Below, piece by piece: positions 17,263-27,516 of a stretch of 42,360 bases of DNA. A program made the translations under genes and the position numbers. The notes below the pieces were generated by a model, which saw only the letters and a program-made list of their open reading frames with translations, searched no databases and was not told the origin of the DNA. The first letter of the stretch is position 1, and each line of letters begins with the position of its first letter. Source of the DNA: Thiotrichaceae bacterium (lineage in GTDB: Bacteria > Pseudomonadota > Gammaproteobacteria > Thiotrichales > Thiotrichaceae); the NCBI GenBank assembly GCA_015490895.1, contig WFWY01000110.1, positions 1-42,360 of the forward strand, given 5' to 3'.

Positions 17263-18603
17263 CTATTTCCCTGCTATGGTCATTGCTTCAATCAAAATCG
17301 AGCCTGTACGGGTACTTCCCTGATAATCCACATCATTGCCAATGGCAACGATGCCCTGGTACATATCTTTCAGGTTTCCCGCAATCGTGACCTCCTCTAC
17401 CGGATACTGAATTTCACCATTTTCTACCCAGAAACCGGAGGCTCCACGTGAATAGTCTCCCGTGATACCGTTGACGCTATTACCAATCAACTCGGAAACC
17501 AGCAGCCCTGTTCCCATTTCTTTAAGCAATGCTTCGAGGCTTTGCCCGGTGCTTTCCAGTGTCAGATTGTGTGTACCGCCTGCATTACCGGTGCTTTGCA
17601 TACCCAGTTTTCTGGCGGAGTAGCTGCCTAGCAGGTAACTCTGGATTATGCCACCTGCCACCAGGTCTTTGTTTTTGAGTGCCACACCTTCTTTATCAAA
17701 GCAGGCGCTTCCCAGTGCCTGAGGAATAAAAGGCTGCTCATACAGGCGTACAAATTCCGGGAAAACTTTTTCGCCCAGGGCATCCAGGAAAAAGCTTGCC
17801 TTATTGTATTGTGCGCTGCCACTGATCGCCGATGTGAAGTGGCTGATCAAACTACGCGCTATTTGCGGCAAGTACAGTACGGGCGCGGTGGTCGTACTGA
17901 CAGGCTGGCCATGTAGCCGTTTCACAGTGCGTTCTGCGGCCTTTTTTCCAATAGCCTCCGGGGTTTCAAGTTGCTCGCTCAGGCGGGCAGTGGAGTACCA
18001 GTAATCACGCTGCATGGAATCACCTTCCTGCGCCACCATACCGCAGGAAATACTGTGCCGTGAACCACGGTTAGTACCCATAAACCCGTGTGTATTGGCA
18101 TAAACGCTAAAGCCACGATAGGTGGTTACACCAGTGCCGTCCGCATTGGTGATCAGGGGGCTGTAGTCCCGTGCGGCATTTTCACAGGTACGCGCCAGCG
18201 CTATCGCTTCATCGGCAGTTATACCCCAGGGGTGATACAAGTCCAGATCGGGGAATTCAGTTGCCATTAGTTCAGCATCAGCCAGCCCTGCATAGTCATC
18301 CTCAGCTGTGTATTTGGCAATACGGCAGGCAGCTTCAACGGTCTCCAGCACCGCTTTTTCAGACAGGTCAGCGGTACTGGCATGGCCTTTCTTCTGTCCA
18401 TAGTACACAGTGAGCCCCATACCCTGATCGCGGTGGTATTCCAGTGTATCGACTTCTGCAAGACGTACTTCAACAGATAGCCCTTCACCGCTGTGAGTAT
18501 TGACTTCAACCGCTGTTGCACCCCGTTGCTTTGCCTCCTCCAGCACCCGCTCGGCCAGTGTCTGCAATGTTGCTTCCTGCCCGGTTTCCATGCGCTCCTC
18601 CAT
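17263..18603 (-). CDS. pmbA: Metalloprotease partner PmbA/TldE
   Basis: TldE subunit of the TldD/TldE protease that degrades unfolded peptides and matures microcin/CcdA substrates in E. coli. 446 residues. The N-terminal half (GATAVEVNTHSGEGLSVEVR, then HRDQGMGLTVYYG) and the C-terminal GLLVSELIGNSVNGITGDYS and GASGFWVENGEIQYPVEEVT are strongly conserved. It lacks the HExxxH motif, as expected for the non-catalytic partner. It follows tldD with a one-base overlap, so the two subunits are encoded together, unlike in E. coli where they are apart. Confidence 0.95.
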   Translation of the reverse strand: MEERMETGQEATLQTLAERVLEEAKQRGATAVEVNTHSGEGLSVEVRLAEVDTLEYHRDQGMGLTVYYGQKKGHASTADLSEKAVLETVEAACRIAKYTAEDDYAGLADAELMATEFPDLDLYHPWGITADEAIALARTCENAARDYSPLITNADGTGVTTYRGFSVYANTHGFMGTNRGSRHSISCGMVAQEGDSMQRDYWYSTARLSEQLETPEAIGKKAAERTVKRLHGQPVSTTTAPVLYLPQIARSLISHFTSAISGSAQYNKASFFLDALGEKVFPEFVRLYEQPFIPQALGSACFDKEGVALKNKDLVAGGIIQSYLLGSYSARKLGMQSTGNAGGTHNLTLESTGQSLEALLKEMGTGLLVSELIGNSVNGITGDYSRGASGFWVENGEIQYPVEEVTIAGNLKDMYQGIVAIGNDVDYQGSTRTGSILIEAMTIAGK

Positions 18604-20048
18604 CAGGCTGTTCCTCCTACTGTCAGATCATTGATACGCAAGGTTGGCTGCCCGACACCCACGGGTACCGACTGTCCTGCCTTACCACACATGCCTACGC
18701 CGGAGTCCAGTTGCAGGTCATTGCCGATCATGCTGATACGTGTCATCGCGCTGGGGCCATCACCGATCAGTGTTGCACCTTTAACAGGTTTGCCAAGTTT
18801 ACCGTTTTCAATCAGATAAGCTTCTGATGATGAGAAAACAAATTTGCCAGAGGTAATATCCACCTGACCACCACCAAAACTCACGGCATATAAGCCTTTG
18901 TCTACCGAGGCAATGATTTCTTCGGGAGCATAATCACCTGCGTGCATGTAGGTATTGGTCATGCGTGGCATGGGCAGGTAGGAGTAGGATTGCCGCCGAC
19001 CGTTGCCGGTAGGTTCGGCGCTCATCAGGCGTGCATTTAACTTGTCCTGCATATAGCCTTTCAAAATGCCATCTTCGATGAGTGTCGTGCATTGTGTGGG
19101 GGTACCTTCATCGTCCACACTCAATGAACCACGCCTGTTTTCCAGTGTGCCATCATCAACAACGGTCACCCCCCTGGATGCCACCTGTTCACCAATACGA
19201 CCGGCAAATGCAGACGTACCCTTGCGGTTAAAGTCACCTTCCAGTCCATGCCCAACCGCTTCATGCAGTAAAATGCCTGGCCAGCCATTACCCAGCACGA
19301 CATCCATACTGCCTGCCGGTGCAGCGACAGCTTCAACATTTACCAGTGCCTGGCGCACCGCTTCTCTCGCATAGCTTTCCGCCCGACCTTCCCGTGTAAA
19401 CCAGTCCAGTCCGAAACGACCACCACCACCAAAGCTGGCGCTTTCACGTTGTCCGCCCTTATCAACAATCACCGAAACATTCATACGCACCAGTGGGCGC
19501 ACATCCGCTACCAGCCTGCCTTCATTATCTGCAATCAGAATTACTTCATAACTGGCTGACAGGGTGGGGATGACTTGCTGCACATACGAACTTTCAGCAC
19601 GGGCAGTTTTGTCGGCAAGATGTAACAGGGCAATTTTTTCGGTGTCCACCAGGCTTGCCAGAGGATCACTGGGTAAATACAGCCGTTGCGGGTTATCATG
19701 CCTGTGCCAGACTTTTGCTTTCTGGCTTTTTCCAGACTTGCTGATAGCCCGCGCTGCACGGGCAGATTCCAACAGGGCACCCAGCGTAATTTCATCCGAA
19801 TAGGCAAAACCTGTTTGCTCACCAGAGACAGCACGCACTCCAAAACCCTGCTCAATACTGTAAGCACCGGTTTTGACGATACTATCCTCCAGCGACCAGG
19901 ATTCTGTGCGCGAGGACTGAAAATATATATCCGCCAGGTCTATCGAAGTTTGGTTAAAAGTAGCAAACACCCTGTTCAGGTCGGCCTCGGAGAGGCCAGC
20001 CGGATCAAGGATAGCAGCTTGCGCCACATGCAAGGGATTGGTATTCAT
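18603..20048 (-). CDS. tldD: Metalloprotease TldD
   Basis: Catalytic subunit of TldD/TldE. 481 residues, normal length. The zinc motif HEAVGH (HExxxH) is at residues 262-267, in [20 protein letters not shown]. The C-terminal part has [20 protein letters not shown] and the Cys-containing [19 protein letters not shown]. Gene order nitrilase-tldD-pmbA downstream of rng-maf resembles the conserved maf-rng-(yhdP)-nit-tldD block of many gammaproteobacteria, with yhdP missing here. The overlap with pmbA suggests stoichiometric production. Confidence 0.97.
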   Translation of the reverse strand: MNTNPLHVAQAAILDPAGLSEADLNRVFATFNQTSIDLADIYFQSSRTESWSLEDSIVKTGAYSIEQGFGVRAVSGEQTGFAYSDEITLGALLESARAARAISKSGKSQKAKVWHRHDNPQRLYLPSDPLASLVDTEKIALLHLADKTARAESSYVQQVIPTLSASYEVILIADNEGRLVADVRPLVRMNVSVIVDKGGQRESASFGGGGRFGLDWFTREGRAESYAREAVRQALVNVEAVAAPAGSMDVVLGNGWPGILLHEAVGHGLEGDFNRKGTSAFAGRIGEQVASRGVTVVDDGTLENRRGSLSVDDEGTPTQCTTLIEDGILKGYMQDKLNARLMSAEPTGNGRRQSYSYLPMPRMTNTYMHAGDYAPEEIIASVDKGLYAVSFGGGQVDITSGKFVFSSSEAYLIENGKLGKPVKGATLIGDGPSAMTRISMIGNDLQLDSGVGMCGKAGQSVPVGVGQPTLRINDLTVGGTA

Positions 20049-20117
20049 AGGGATTCCATATTGTTAGGTATATTTGTCAGTACTCAGAGGTCACAGCCAG
20101 CCACTGAATGTAACCAC

Positions 20118-20930
20118 CTACCCATCCAGACGGTGTTCCAGCACGGGGAATGCCTTGCGGGTTACTGCCTGTGCTTTCAGGTCTGTTTCAATCAGGATAA
20201 TGCCCGCACCTCTACCCAGCTCTTCACGGACATTGCCCCAGTAATCTATGACCATGCTATGCCCATAGGTAGTGCGCCCATTCACATGATACCCTCCCTG
20301 AGCCGGGGCAATCACATAGCACAGGTTTTCAATGGCTCTGGCTCTTAGTAACACTTCCCAGTGTGCTTTGCCGGTGGTTTCAGTAAACGCAGAGGGCAAC
20401 ACAAAAATTTCTGCACCGGCTGCCATCATTTTACGAAAATAGGCCGGGAAACGCAGATCATAACAAACCGCCATACCCACTTTACCAAAGGGCGTTTCTG
20501 TGACCACCATTTTTTTACCTGCTGCAATCGTATCACTCTCGGTATATGTCTCACTGGATTCGGAGATTTCCACATCAAATAAGTGACGTTTGTCATAGCG
20601 AGCAACCTGCTCCCCCTGACTGTCATACATGATGGAGGCAGCAAAGGCCTTGCCAGGATCGCCAGACTGGATAGGAATAGTGCCCGCGACAATCCAGATA
20701 TTGTTTTGCCGGGCACACTGACTCATAAAGGACTGGATAGTACCCCTGCCGGGCTCTTCTGCGACAGCAACACTATCTGTTTCCTTATACCCCATAATGG
20801 CGAAGTTTTCAGGCAACACCGCCATACCTGCGCCCTGCATGGCGGCTTCCTTGATTAACCGGGATGCTTCCATCAGGTTGGCCTGCACATGAGGTCCTGA
20901 TGCCATTTGAACGGCAGCAATTTTTGCCAT
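20118..20930 (-). CDS. Carbon-nitrogen hydrolase (nitrilase superfamily, Nit1-like)
   Basis: 270 residues. The catalytic triad of the superfamily is visible: E41 in VLPENF, K114 in YDKRHLFDV and C156 in GMAVCYDLRFPAYF. The sequence around the Cys and the length match the Nit1/YbeM-type group, whose known activity is hydrolysis of deaminated glutathione (metabolite repair); that specificity is inferred. It sits between rng and tldD, a common gammaproteobacterial position, and is probably cotranscribed with them. Cytoplasmic. Confidence 0.85.
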   Translation of the reverse strand: MAKIAAVQMASGPHVQANLMEASRLIKEAAMQGAGMAVLPENFAIMGYKETDSVAVAEEPGRGTIQSFMSQCARQNNIWIVAGTIPIQSGDPGKAFAASIMYDSQGEQVARYDKRHLFDVEISESSETYTESDTIAAGKKMVVTETPFGKVGMAVCYDLRFPAYFRKMMAAGAEIFVLPSAFTETTGKAHWEVLLRARAIENLCYVIAPAQGGYHVNGRTTYGHSMVIDYWGNVREELGRGAGIILIETDLKAQAVTRKAFPVLEHRLDG

Positions 20931-21002
20931 TATTATCTATCTCCACATACTTGTTTGATATGACTGCTGGTTTTTTCCTTGCTCTGCTCGGGGAGCAAAT
21001 CG

Positions 21003-22496
21003 TCACATCAATACGATATCGTACTGTTCCTGCGTGTACAATGCTTCCACCTGAAAACGAATACTCCTGTCTACAAACGTCTGAAGCTGTGCCAGGTTGT
21101 CCGACTCTTCATCCAGTAACAAATCCACGACATCCTGCGATGCCAGCACCAGTAACTCTTTTGCATCAAACTGTCTGACTTCTCTCAATATTTCACGGAA
21201 AATCTCATAGCAAACAGTTTGTGCTGTTTTCAGGTAACCTTTGCCATCACAGGTCGGACAGGGTTCACACAAAACATGCTCCAGGCTTTCCCGGGTACGT
21301 TTACGCGTCATTTCCACCAGGCCTAGCTGTGACACGGTACTCACGTAGGTTTTAGCGTAGTCACTGGATAATGCTTTCTCCAGTGCCTGTAAGACCTGTT
21401 GACGGTGGTCATAATCCACCATGTCAATAAAGTCGATAATAATGATACCACCCAGGTTACGTAAACGTAGCTGCCTGGCAATAGCTTGTGCTGCCTCCAG
21501 GTTGGTTTTGAAGATGGTTTCTTCCAGATTTCGGTGACCCACGAAACGCCCCGTGTTTACGTCAATCGTGGTCATGGATTCCGTCTGGTCAATAATCAGA
21601 TAGCCCCCTGACTTAAGCTGCACCTGGCGCTCCAGCGCCTTGTGGATTTCGTCTTCAACACCATAAATATCAAAAATGGGTCTTTCACCCGGATAATGTT
21701 CAATCACATCCAGCAGTTCAGGAATATACAACTTACAAAACTGTTGCACACTGGACAAAGTTGCACGCGAATCAATGCGTACCTTTTCCATCGGCTCCCC
21801 GACCATATCACGCAAGACTCTTTGTACCAGGGGCAAATCGGAATAGACCGCCCTGGGCTTGCGCGTACTGGCAGACACTTCCTGAATTTTTATCCACTGC
21901 TTCCGCAAAAAAGCCATATCTGCACGCAAGACTTCTTCATCGACGCCTTCTGCTGCGGTACGGATGATAAAACCGAAGTCACCCTGCTCCTCATCACGAA
22001 TCTTTTCTACCAGTGTTTTCAGGCGCTCACGTTCCTCCGGATCCTCAATCTTGCTGGAAACACCCAAAGAGCGATCTTCAGGTACCAAAACCAGTGAGCG
22101 AGAGGGAATGGTAAGATAGGTGGTCAAACGCGCACCCTTGGTGCCCAGAGGATCTTTTATCACCTGCACCAGAATATCTTTCCCTTCATGTAACAGCTCT
22201 GTAATCCGTGGTGGCTTGCTGTCCTTGCTATCACCATTAGCACCATTACTTCTTAGCACATTCTTGAATTTTGGGGTCAGGTCAGAGGCATGCAGGAAAG
22301 CGGCTTTCTCCAGTCCAATGTTAACAAATGCGGCCTCCATCCCCGGCAGTACACGGCTTACCTTTCCTTTGTAGATATTTCCAACAATCCCCTGATGGGA
22401 TGCTCTTTCAATATGTACCTCTTGTAAAATGCCATTGTTCAGCAGCGCGACACGGGACTCTTGCGGGGTTACATTTATTAATAATTCTGCATTCAT
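21003..22496 (-). CDS. rng: Ribonuclease G
   Basis: Endoribonuclease that trims the 5' end of 16S rRNA and decays some mRNAs. 497 residues, so RNase G rather than the longer RNase E. The S1 domain is at about residues 35-125. The catalytic core has TIDVNTGRFVGHRNLEETI (metal ligand Asp) and IIIIDFIDM (second Asp). The zinc link CEPCPTCDGKGYL follows. The start overlaps the maf stop by 4 bases. Confidence 0.96.
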   Translation of the reverse strand: MNAELLINVTPQESRVALLNNGILQEVHIERASHQGIVGNIYKGKVSRVLPGMEAAFVNIGLEKAAFLHASDLTPKFKNVLRSNGANGDSKDSKPPRITELLHEGKDILVQVIKDPLGTKGARLTTYLTIPSRSLVLVPEDRSLGVSSKIEDPEERERLKTLVEKIRDEEQGDFGFIIRTAAEGVDEEVLRADMAFLRKQWIKIQEVSASTRKPRAVYSDLPLVQRVLRDMVGEPMEKVRIDSRATLSSVQQFCKLYIPELLDVIEHYPGERPIFDIYGVEDEIHKALERQVQLKSGGYLIIDQTESMTTIDVNTGRFVGHRNLEETIFKTNLEAAQAIARQLRLRNLGGIIIIDFIDMVDYDHRQQVLQALEKALSSDYAKTYVSTVSQLGLVEMTRKRTRESLEHVLCEPCPTCDGKGYLKTAQTVCYEIFREILREVRQFDAKELLVLASQDVVDLLLDEESDNLAQLQTFVDRSIRFQVEALYTQEQYDIVLM

Positions 22497-23062
22497 AATA
22501 GCTGTATCTTTGCTTTGGTTAATAACACCCCTGTCTCATACAAAGGCAACCCCATCACGCCGGAATACGATCCCTCAATTCGCTTGATAAAAACTGCACC
22601 CAAGCCCTGTATGGCATAGGCACCAGCCTTGTCCTGCGGCTCTCCGGTGGCCCAGTAGGCTTCAATTTCTGCATCACTTATCGTTTTAAATATCACCGTG
22701 TTGACGTTCAGGCACTCATCATGTCCGTGTTGGTGCCGTATTGCAACTGCGGACAAAATTCGATGTGCCCTGCCGGACATAGTGGAAAGCATGCGGTAGG
22801 CATGGTCATAATTTTCCGGCTTTACCAGTAACTGAGAACCCAGCACTCCCAGAGTATCTGCACCCAATACCGGCCGACTTTTATCAGAGCGCTGCCAGGC
22901 GGCTTCGGCTTTCTCCTGTGCCAGCCGTCGTACCAGGCTTTCTGCTGACTCACCCGACAAGCTGGATTCGTCAATACCGACTGGCCTGACATCATAACGA
23001 ACCCCTATCTGATCTAGCAATTCTCTACGACGAGGTGAAGCGGAGGCCAGGATAATTCGCAT
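22493..23062 (-). CDS. maf: Maf-family nucleoside triphosphate pyrophosphatase (YhdE-like)
   Basis: Hydrolyses non-canonical or UTP/dTTP nucleotides and has been linked to septum inhibition. 189 residues. The N-terminal LASASPRRRELLDQIGV is the family signature, then VLGADTLGVL, KAGAYAIQGLGAVFIKRIEG and SYSGVMGLPL. In YhdE-type proteins the position after ASPRR is usually R(R/K); the link to rng supports that subgroup. Coupled to rlmH (adjacent with no gap) and rng (ATGA). Confidence 0.92.
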   Translation of the reverse strand: MRIILASASPRRRELLDQIGVRYDVRPVGIDESSLSGESAESLVRRLAQEKAEAAWQRSDKSRPVLGADTLGVLGSQLLVKPENYDHAYRMLSTMSGRAHRILSAVAIRHQHGHDECLNVNTVIFKTISDAEIEAYWATGEPQDKAGAYAIQGLGAVFIKRIEGSYSGVMGLPLYETGVLLTKAKIQLL

Positions 23063-23539
23063 TTATCCTGCCCGATGATAGGGATGGTTCTCGGTAATCG
23101 TCCAGGCACGATAAAGCTGCTCTGCCAGTATGACACGTACCAGCGGATGCGGGAACGTCAGTGCAGACAAGGACCACACTTGATCTGCTTGTTTTACACA
23201 CTCCCTGGTCATTCCCTCCGGCCCACCAACCAGCAGGGCAATATCTTTTCCTGACATCATCCAGTTCTCCATATGAGTCGCAAGCTTTTCCGTACTCCAG
23301 GACTGCCCCCGGACATCCAGTGCGACAATATGGCATCCACCCGGTACGTGTTGCAGCAACTTTTGGGATTCCTGTTTGCAGAGCGCTTTGATATCGCTGT
23401 TTTTCGTGCGTTTAGTAGCTGCGATTTCCTTGAGCTGTAGCTGCACCTTGCCTCCTCGAAAACGGCAGGCATATTCTGCATAGCCCCGATTGACCCAGTC
23501 CGGCATTTTCGTACCAATAGCGAGTAAATGGAGTTTCAT
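23063..23539 (-). CDS. rlmH: 23S rRNA pseudouridine-1915 N3-methyltransferase
   Basis: SPOUT-class methyltransferase modifying pseudouridine 1915 in helix 69. 158 residues, the usual size. MKLHLLAIGTKMPDWVNRGY opens the protein; the trefoil-knot SAM site appears as LLVGGPEGM and the C-terminal LTFPHPLVRVILAEQLYRAW. It overlaps rsfS by 4 bases upstream and touches maf downstream. Confidence 0.97.
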   Translation of the reverse strand: MKLHLLAIGTKMPDWVNRGYAEYACRFRGGKVQLQLKEIAATKRTKNSDIKALCKQESQKLLQHVPGGCHIVALDVRGQSWSTEKLATHMENWMMSGKDIALLVGGPEGMTRECVKQADQVWSLSALTFPHPLVRVILAEQLYRAWTITENHPYHRAG

Positions 23540-23895
23540 CCACCACTTACCACTTCGGTTTCCCAGAGTTTTTCCAGGTTATAAAAATCCCGGGTCTGTT
23601 GCAGCATGACATGCACAACAATGTCATCCAGATCCACCAGTACCCAGTCCGACCCCTGTTCACCCTCTACACCCAGGGGAGGAGTTCCCTGTTTTTTGGC
23701 TACCAGTGCAACATGATCCGCTATCGCTTTTACATGGCGACTGGATGTGCCCGTTGCGATCAGCATGACTTCTGTAAAGGTTGATTTTTTGCTGACATCA
23801 ATAACACGGACATCTTGTGCCTTCATGTCATCCAGCGCGGTCAGAACCAGTTCGGTTATTTGTTTAGTATTCATTAGTAATGTGTTACCAGCCAT
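23536..23895 (-). CDS. rsfS: Ribosomal silencing factor RsfS
   Basis: Binds uL14 on the 50S subunit and blocks subunit joining in nutrient limitation. Up to 119 residues. The conserved stretch MLIATGTSSRHVKAIADHV and the C-terminal WVLVDLDDIVVHVMLQQTRD identify it. The start is uncertain: the ATG at 23874 (MNTKQITEL) fits the family's length better, but neither site has a clear ribosome-binding sequence. A MITE separates it from nadD, its usual neighbour. Confidence 0.93.
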   Translation of the reverse strand: MAGNTLLMNTKQITELVLTALDDMKAQDVRVIDVSKKSTFTEVMLIATGTSSRHVKAIADHVALVAKKQGTPPLGVEGEQGSDWVLVDLDDIVVHVMLQQTRDFYNLEKLWETEVVSGG

Positions 23896-23936
23896 TTAGA
23901 TGTGTGCAAGTATTCAGGGAAGTTTTAATCCTTTTT

Positions 23937-24101
23937 CAGGAATCCCAGATTAAGTCCGGTCAAAATTCCTGCGAGATGAAATGCGTCAGTTTTTTGATAG
24001 AAAAGTTAGCAATAATCATTGCATTGATCACTTTAATAGCGAATAAAATAGCGATGTTTCAGCCTCGGGAAAACGATTGGGACTTGATTAGAGTCTCCTT
24101 A
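23937..24101 (+). mobile_element. MITE, subfamily A, full-length copy inside the nadD-rsfS junction
   Basis: About 165 bp, interior as in copies 1-154 and 34991-35156 but more diverged. Left end is poorly conserved (GGAATCCCAGATTAAG); right end GACTTGATTAGAGTCTCCTTA is good. The hydrophobic frame starting MKCVSFLIEKLAIIIALITL is still open here. Confidence 0.8.
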
Positions 24102-24140
24102 TGCGCTCCACGAATACCTGTACTGTCTCATTGCATCACA

Positions 24141-24157
24141 GCCGGGCATACCCCGGC
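24141..24157 (-). terminator. GC-rich hairpin after nadD
   Basis: GCCGGG and CCCGGC form a 6-bp stem with a 5-base loop, 7 bp beyond the nadD stop on the minus strand. No U-tract follows, so it may stabilise RNA or pause polymerase rather than terminate. Confidence 0.35.
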
Positions 24158-24163
24158 ACACGA

Positions 24164-24784
24164 TCATGATGACTGATATAAACGGTTCTCCTTAATATAA
24201 ATTCTCACCTTCTCAGGTAGTAAAAACTGAATATTCTGCCCTTTAGCGATACAGGCTCGTATAAAGGTAGATGATATTTCCAGTTGTGTCACAGCCATGG
24301 GTAAAATTTTCCCTGCCCGGTAGCGAGAAAAATCTTCAGCCGTTTCGGCCCAATACTTACCAGGCCATTGGGTACGCTCCAGCTGATACCCCGGACGGTG
24401 AGAAACCACCAGATGCGCCAGCTGTAATATTGTTTGCCAGTCTTTCCAGCGCTGAAAGTGTACAAAAGCATCCGCACCCAATATAAAGACCAGGGTTTCG
24501 TGCGGATATTCACCAGCCAGCTCTCGCAAAGTATCGACCGTATAAGAAGCCCCGCCCCGCTCCACCTCTCGCTTATCCAGCTCAAAAACAGGGGATGCAC
24601 TGGTGGCCAGACGAAGCATCTGCAAACGATGGTCAGCTGTACATTGAGGAGCTTGCTTGAGCGGAGGATCTCCTGCCGGTATTAACCGGACAGCCTGTAG
24701 TGATAATGCCTCGGCGATTTCCAGTGCCGGGCGCAAATGCCCAAAGTGAACAGGGTCGAAGGCTCCTCCCATGACAGCGATCAT
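24164..24784 (-). CDS. nadD: Nicotinate-nucleotide adenylyltransferase
   Basis: Adenylates nicotinate mononucleotide to deamido-NAD in NAD synthesis. 206 residues. [14 protein letters not shown] carries the HxGH motif (H13, H16); LILGADAF-type [15 protein letters not shown] and the C-terminal [10 protein letters not shown] (ISSTxIR) complete the signature. It overlaps the end of proA by 4 bases, a common arrangement (proA-nadD-rsfS-rlmH). Confidence 0.97.
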   Translation of the reverse strand: MIAVMGGAFDPVHFGHLRPALEIAEALSLQAVRLIPAGDPPLKQAPQCTADHRLQMLRLATSASPVFELDKREVERGGASYTVDTLRELAGEYPHETLVFILGADAFVHFQRWKDWQTILQLAHLVVSHRPGYQLERTQWPGKYWAETAEDFSRYRAGKILPMAVTQLEISSTFIRACIAKGQNIQFLLPEKVRIYIKENRLYQSS

Positions 24785-26037
24785 AAGCGGATATGACCAT
24801 CTCCAAGAACAATATATTTCAGGGTAGTCAGGCCTTCCAGCCCGACCGGCCCACGGGCATGAAGTTTGTCAGTACTAATGCCAATTTCTGCTCCCAGGCC
24901 ATATTCAAAGCCATCTGCAAAACGAGTGGATGCATTCACCATCACTGAGCTGGAGTCCACTTCACGCAAAAACCGCCGGGCTCTGGTGTAATCTTCGGTC
25001 ATAATGCTATCCGTATGATGTGAGCCATAATGATTGATATGCCGAATTGCCTCGTCCATTTCTGACACGACCCGCACCGCCAGTACCGGAGCCAGATATT
25101 CTTCACCCCAGTCTTCCTCACTGGCCGCTTTACAATCAGGCAAAATAGCTCGGGATTTTTCACAACACCGCAACTCAACACCTGCTTCAGCATAGCGTTC
25201 TGCGATGCGTGGCAAAAAGTCTTCTGCCACACGTTCTGCCACCAGCAATGTTTCCATCGCATTGCAAACCCCATAACGATGGGTTTTGGCATTAAAAGCC
25301 ACCTCGGAGGCTTTTTCCAAGTTTGCCCTGTCATCAATATAGACATGACAAATACCATCCAGGTGTTTAAGTACAGGGATCTGGGATTCCGCCATTACCC
25401 TGCGAATCAACCCCTTGCCACCACGTGGAATAATGACATCAATACTGTCTTTGGCACGCAGTAATTCACCCACCGCAGCACGGTCAGTGGTTTCAATGAC
25501 CTGAATACATTCAGCGGGTAGCTCAACTGTTTTCAAGCCTTGCTGAATACAGGCTGCAATAGCCTGGTTGGAATAGATAGCTTCCGAACCACCGCGCAAG
25601 ATAGCGGCATTACCCGATTTAAGGCACAGCCCGGCAGCATCTGCTGTTACATTGGGTCGTGATTCATAGATAATGCCAATCACTCCTAAAGGCACTCGCA
25701 TTCTACCAACCTGAATACCGGACGGGCGGTGATCCAGGTCTGAAATACTACCAACAGGATCTGGCAATGCCGCTATCTGCCGTAATCCTTCAGCCATCAC
25801 GGCGATACCTTTCTCCGTTAATGTCAGACGATCCAGCATGGCGGCATCCAGACCCTTTTCCCTGCCTGCCTGCAAATCTTTCCTGTTTGCTGCCTGCAAG
25901 GTCTGCTGGCTATCAAGCAAGGCATCTGCAATGGCATGCAAGGCAGCATTTTTCTGAGCCGCTTCAGCACTGGCCAGCTCCGTTGATGCTTTTCTTGCCT
26001 GCTGGCCTACAATTTGTATGTATTCTGTTATATTCAT
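24781..26037 (-). CDS. proA: Gamma-glutamyl phosphate reductase
   Basis: Second step of proline synthesis: NADPH reduction of glutamyl-5-phosphate to the semialdehyde. 418 residues from the ATG at 26037 (MNITEYIQ), which fits the family; the frame remains open for another 29 codons into the MITE, giving residues unlike any ProA. The catalytic Cys is in [33 protein letters not shown] and [20 protein letters not shown] are conserved. proB is not adjacent. Confidence 0.97.
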   Translation of the reverse strand: MNITEYIQIVGQQARKASTELASAEAAQKNAALHAIADALLDSQQTLQAANRKDLQAGREKGLDAAMLDRLTLTEKGIAVMAEGLRQIAALPDPVGSISDLDHRPSGIQVGRMRVPLGVIGIIYESRPNVTADAAGLCLKSGNAAILRGGSEAIYSNQAIAACIQQGLKTVELPAECIQVIETTDRAAVGELLRAKDSIDVIIPRGGKGLIRRVMAESQIPVLKHLDGICHVYIDDRANLEKASEVAFNAKTHRYGVCNAMETLLVAERVAEDFLPRIAERYAEAGVELRCCEKSRAILPDCKAASEEDWGEEYLAPVLAVRVVSEMDEAIRHINHYGSHHTDSIMTEDYTRARRFLREVDSSSVMVNASTRFADGFEYGLGAEIGISTDKLHARGPVGLEGLTTLKYIVLGDGHIRL

Positions 26038-26053
26038 TCTGTCAATATACCCT

Positions 26054-26183
26054 TTGAGGAGCCTTTGGTTAAGTCCGGTCGTAGTCATTTTATTGACCAC
26101 TCTTATAGCTGATAGCTGTAGCAAAAAAATGGGCGATTCTAGCTTCGAGAAAACCGCTCACGACTTATTCAGAGTCTCCTTAG
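26054..26183 (+). mobile_element. MITE, hybrid of subfamilies A (left) and B (right)
   Basis: 130 bp. The left end TTGAGGAGCCTTTGGTTAAG plus GTCATTTTATTGACCACTC resembles A; from GCAAAAAAATGGGCGATTCT on it is B. An internal deletion or recombination joined them. It fills the space between the holA stop (2 bp away) and the proA start. Confidence 0.8.
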
Positions 26184-27242
26184 TCAACCACTCACTTCAA
26201 ACAAGGGCTTTCCTGTTAGGGAGGCTGCCGTGTCCATCATTTGATCCCAGATTCGCGACACATCCCGGATACGGACTTCTGTCTGCCCCTTTGACATCTT
26301 CTCCAGAGCAAAAAGGGAGTGTAGGATAGCCGACCAGTCCGCATGCTGCAATCGTCTCAATGCTGACGGAAAAAGAGCTTGCCTGGTTCGGGGGATAAAA
26401 CCAGCCACCTTCATGGCTTGCATTTCAGACCCTCCTCCGCGGATATGCTCACACATTGCATACAGCTGTCGCCCCAGGGTGGACAGCGACCACAAGATCA
26501 AAGGCAAGGGTGTATCCTCTTCACGCAAGATAGTCAATACGTGGTGCAGGCGTCTCAAGTCACCCTGTAATACAGCATCTGACAGATCAAATACAGTAAA
26601 GCGAGAGCTATCCGCAACCACCTGAATGACCTGATCCACATCTATCACATTCTGCCCAAATAATAACCGCAGCTTCTTTATTTCCTGGTCGGCAGCCAGA
26701 AGGTTGCCCTCAATACGTTCCGTTAGCAAACTCACAGCATCCTGGGTAGGCTGTAGACCCTGTTCACGCATCCGCTTCGCTACCCAGGCCAACGTTTGTG
26801 CCGGCGACAATTCCCATATCTGTATCATGACACCCTGCTTATCCAACGCCTTCACCCAGGCACTATTTCTGGTGTTTTTATCCAGTTTTCCGGTTTGTAA
26901 CAACAAAAACTGGTCACTGGGCATATTGTCAATATATTCGCGGATGGATTTACTACCACTGGCTCCCGGTTGACAACCACACAAACGGACATCCAGCATT
27001 TTCTTCTGACTGAACAAGGAAAGCTCAATGCCTGCTGCACTCAATGCAGACCAGCTTGTGCCAGCCGTATTACCACCGTCAAAAGACAGTATTTCCCGCT
27101 CCTCAAAGCCCTGAGACCTGGCCTGCTGGCGAATCTGGTCGGCTGCCTCCATCATTTGTAACGGCTCATCACCGGATAGAAAAAATAGCTGCTTTGTTGT
27201 GCCAGTCAGGAAGGAAGAGAGTTGTTCAACACGCAGTTTCAT
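26184..27242 (-). CDS. holA: DNA polymerase III subunit delta
   Basis: Clamp-loader subunit that opens the beta ring. 352 residues from the ATG at 27242 (MKLRVEQLSSF); the frame is open 19 codons further but those residues do not fit the family. FFLSGDEPLQMMEAADQIRQ at the start, FDGGN and LLLQTGKLDKNTRNSAWVK-type sequence match HolA domains I and II. The usual upstream lptE is absent. The stop is 2 bp from a MITE end. Confidence 0.92.
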   Translation of the reverse strand: MKLRVEQLSSFLTGTTKQLFFLSGDEPLQMMEAADQIRQQARSQGFEEREILSFDGGNTAGTSWSALSAAGIELSLFSQKKMLDVRLCGCQPGASGSKSIREYIDNMPSDQFLLLQTGKLDKNTRNSAWVKALDKQGVMIQIWELSPAQTLAWVAKRMREQGLQPTQDAVSLLTERIEGNLLAADQEIKKLRLLFGQNVIDVDQVIQVVADSSRFTVFDLSDAVLQGDLRRLHHVLTILREEDTPLPLILWSLSTLGRQLYAMCEHIRGGGSEMQAMKVAGFIPRTRQALFPSALRRLQHADWSAILHSLFALEKMSKGQTEVRIRDVSRIWDQMMDTAASLTGKPLFEVSG

Positions 27243-27516
27243 GATCGTCTTTTTCTCATAATATCTTTTGAAACAATGGCTTCTCAGGGAGAGTTGCAAA
27301 AAAGCAACAAAGTAAATATACTAGCCACTTAATGATCACAATGACACTCAGGATGTGTCTTTGTACATAATGCTAATCTCCTCATTTTCAGGAGTGCCAT
27401 GGGCTACCCAGTCAAACCCACACATCGGCAGCTTTAATATGAGATATGCTTAGGCATTAACGTATTCTACACACTTTTATTTATTCACTCACAACAACAG
27501 ATTAAAAGAGGTCAAT

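Noticed and set aside
21642-22097. 151-codon plus-strand frame inside rng
   Set aside because: Antisense shadow of a conserved RNase G coding region.
26038-26124. 29-codon N-terminal extension of ProA
   Set aside because: The extra residues come from the MITE end and do not resemble ProA; the ATG at 26037 gives the family's normal N-terminus.
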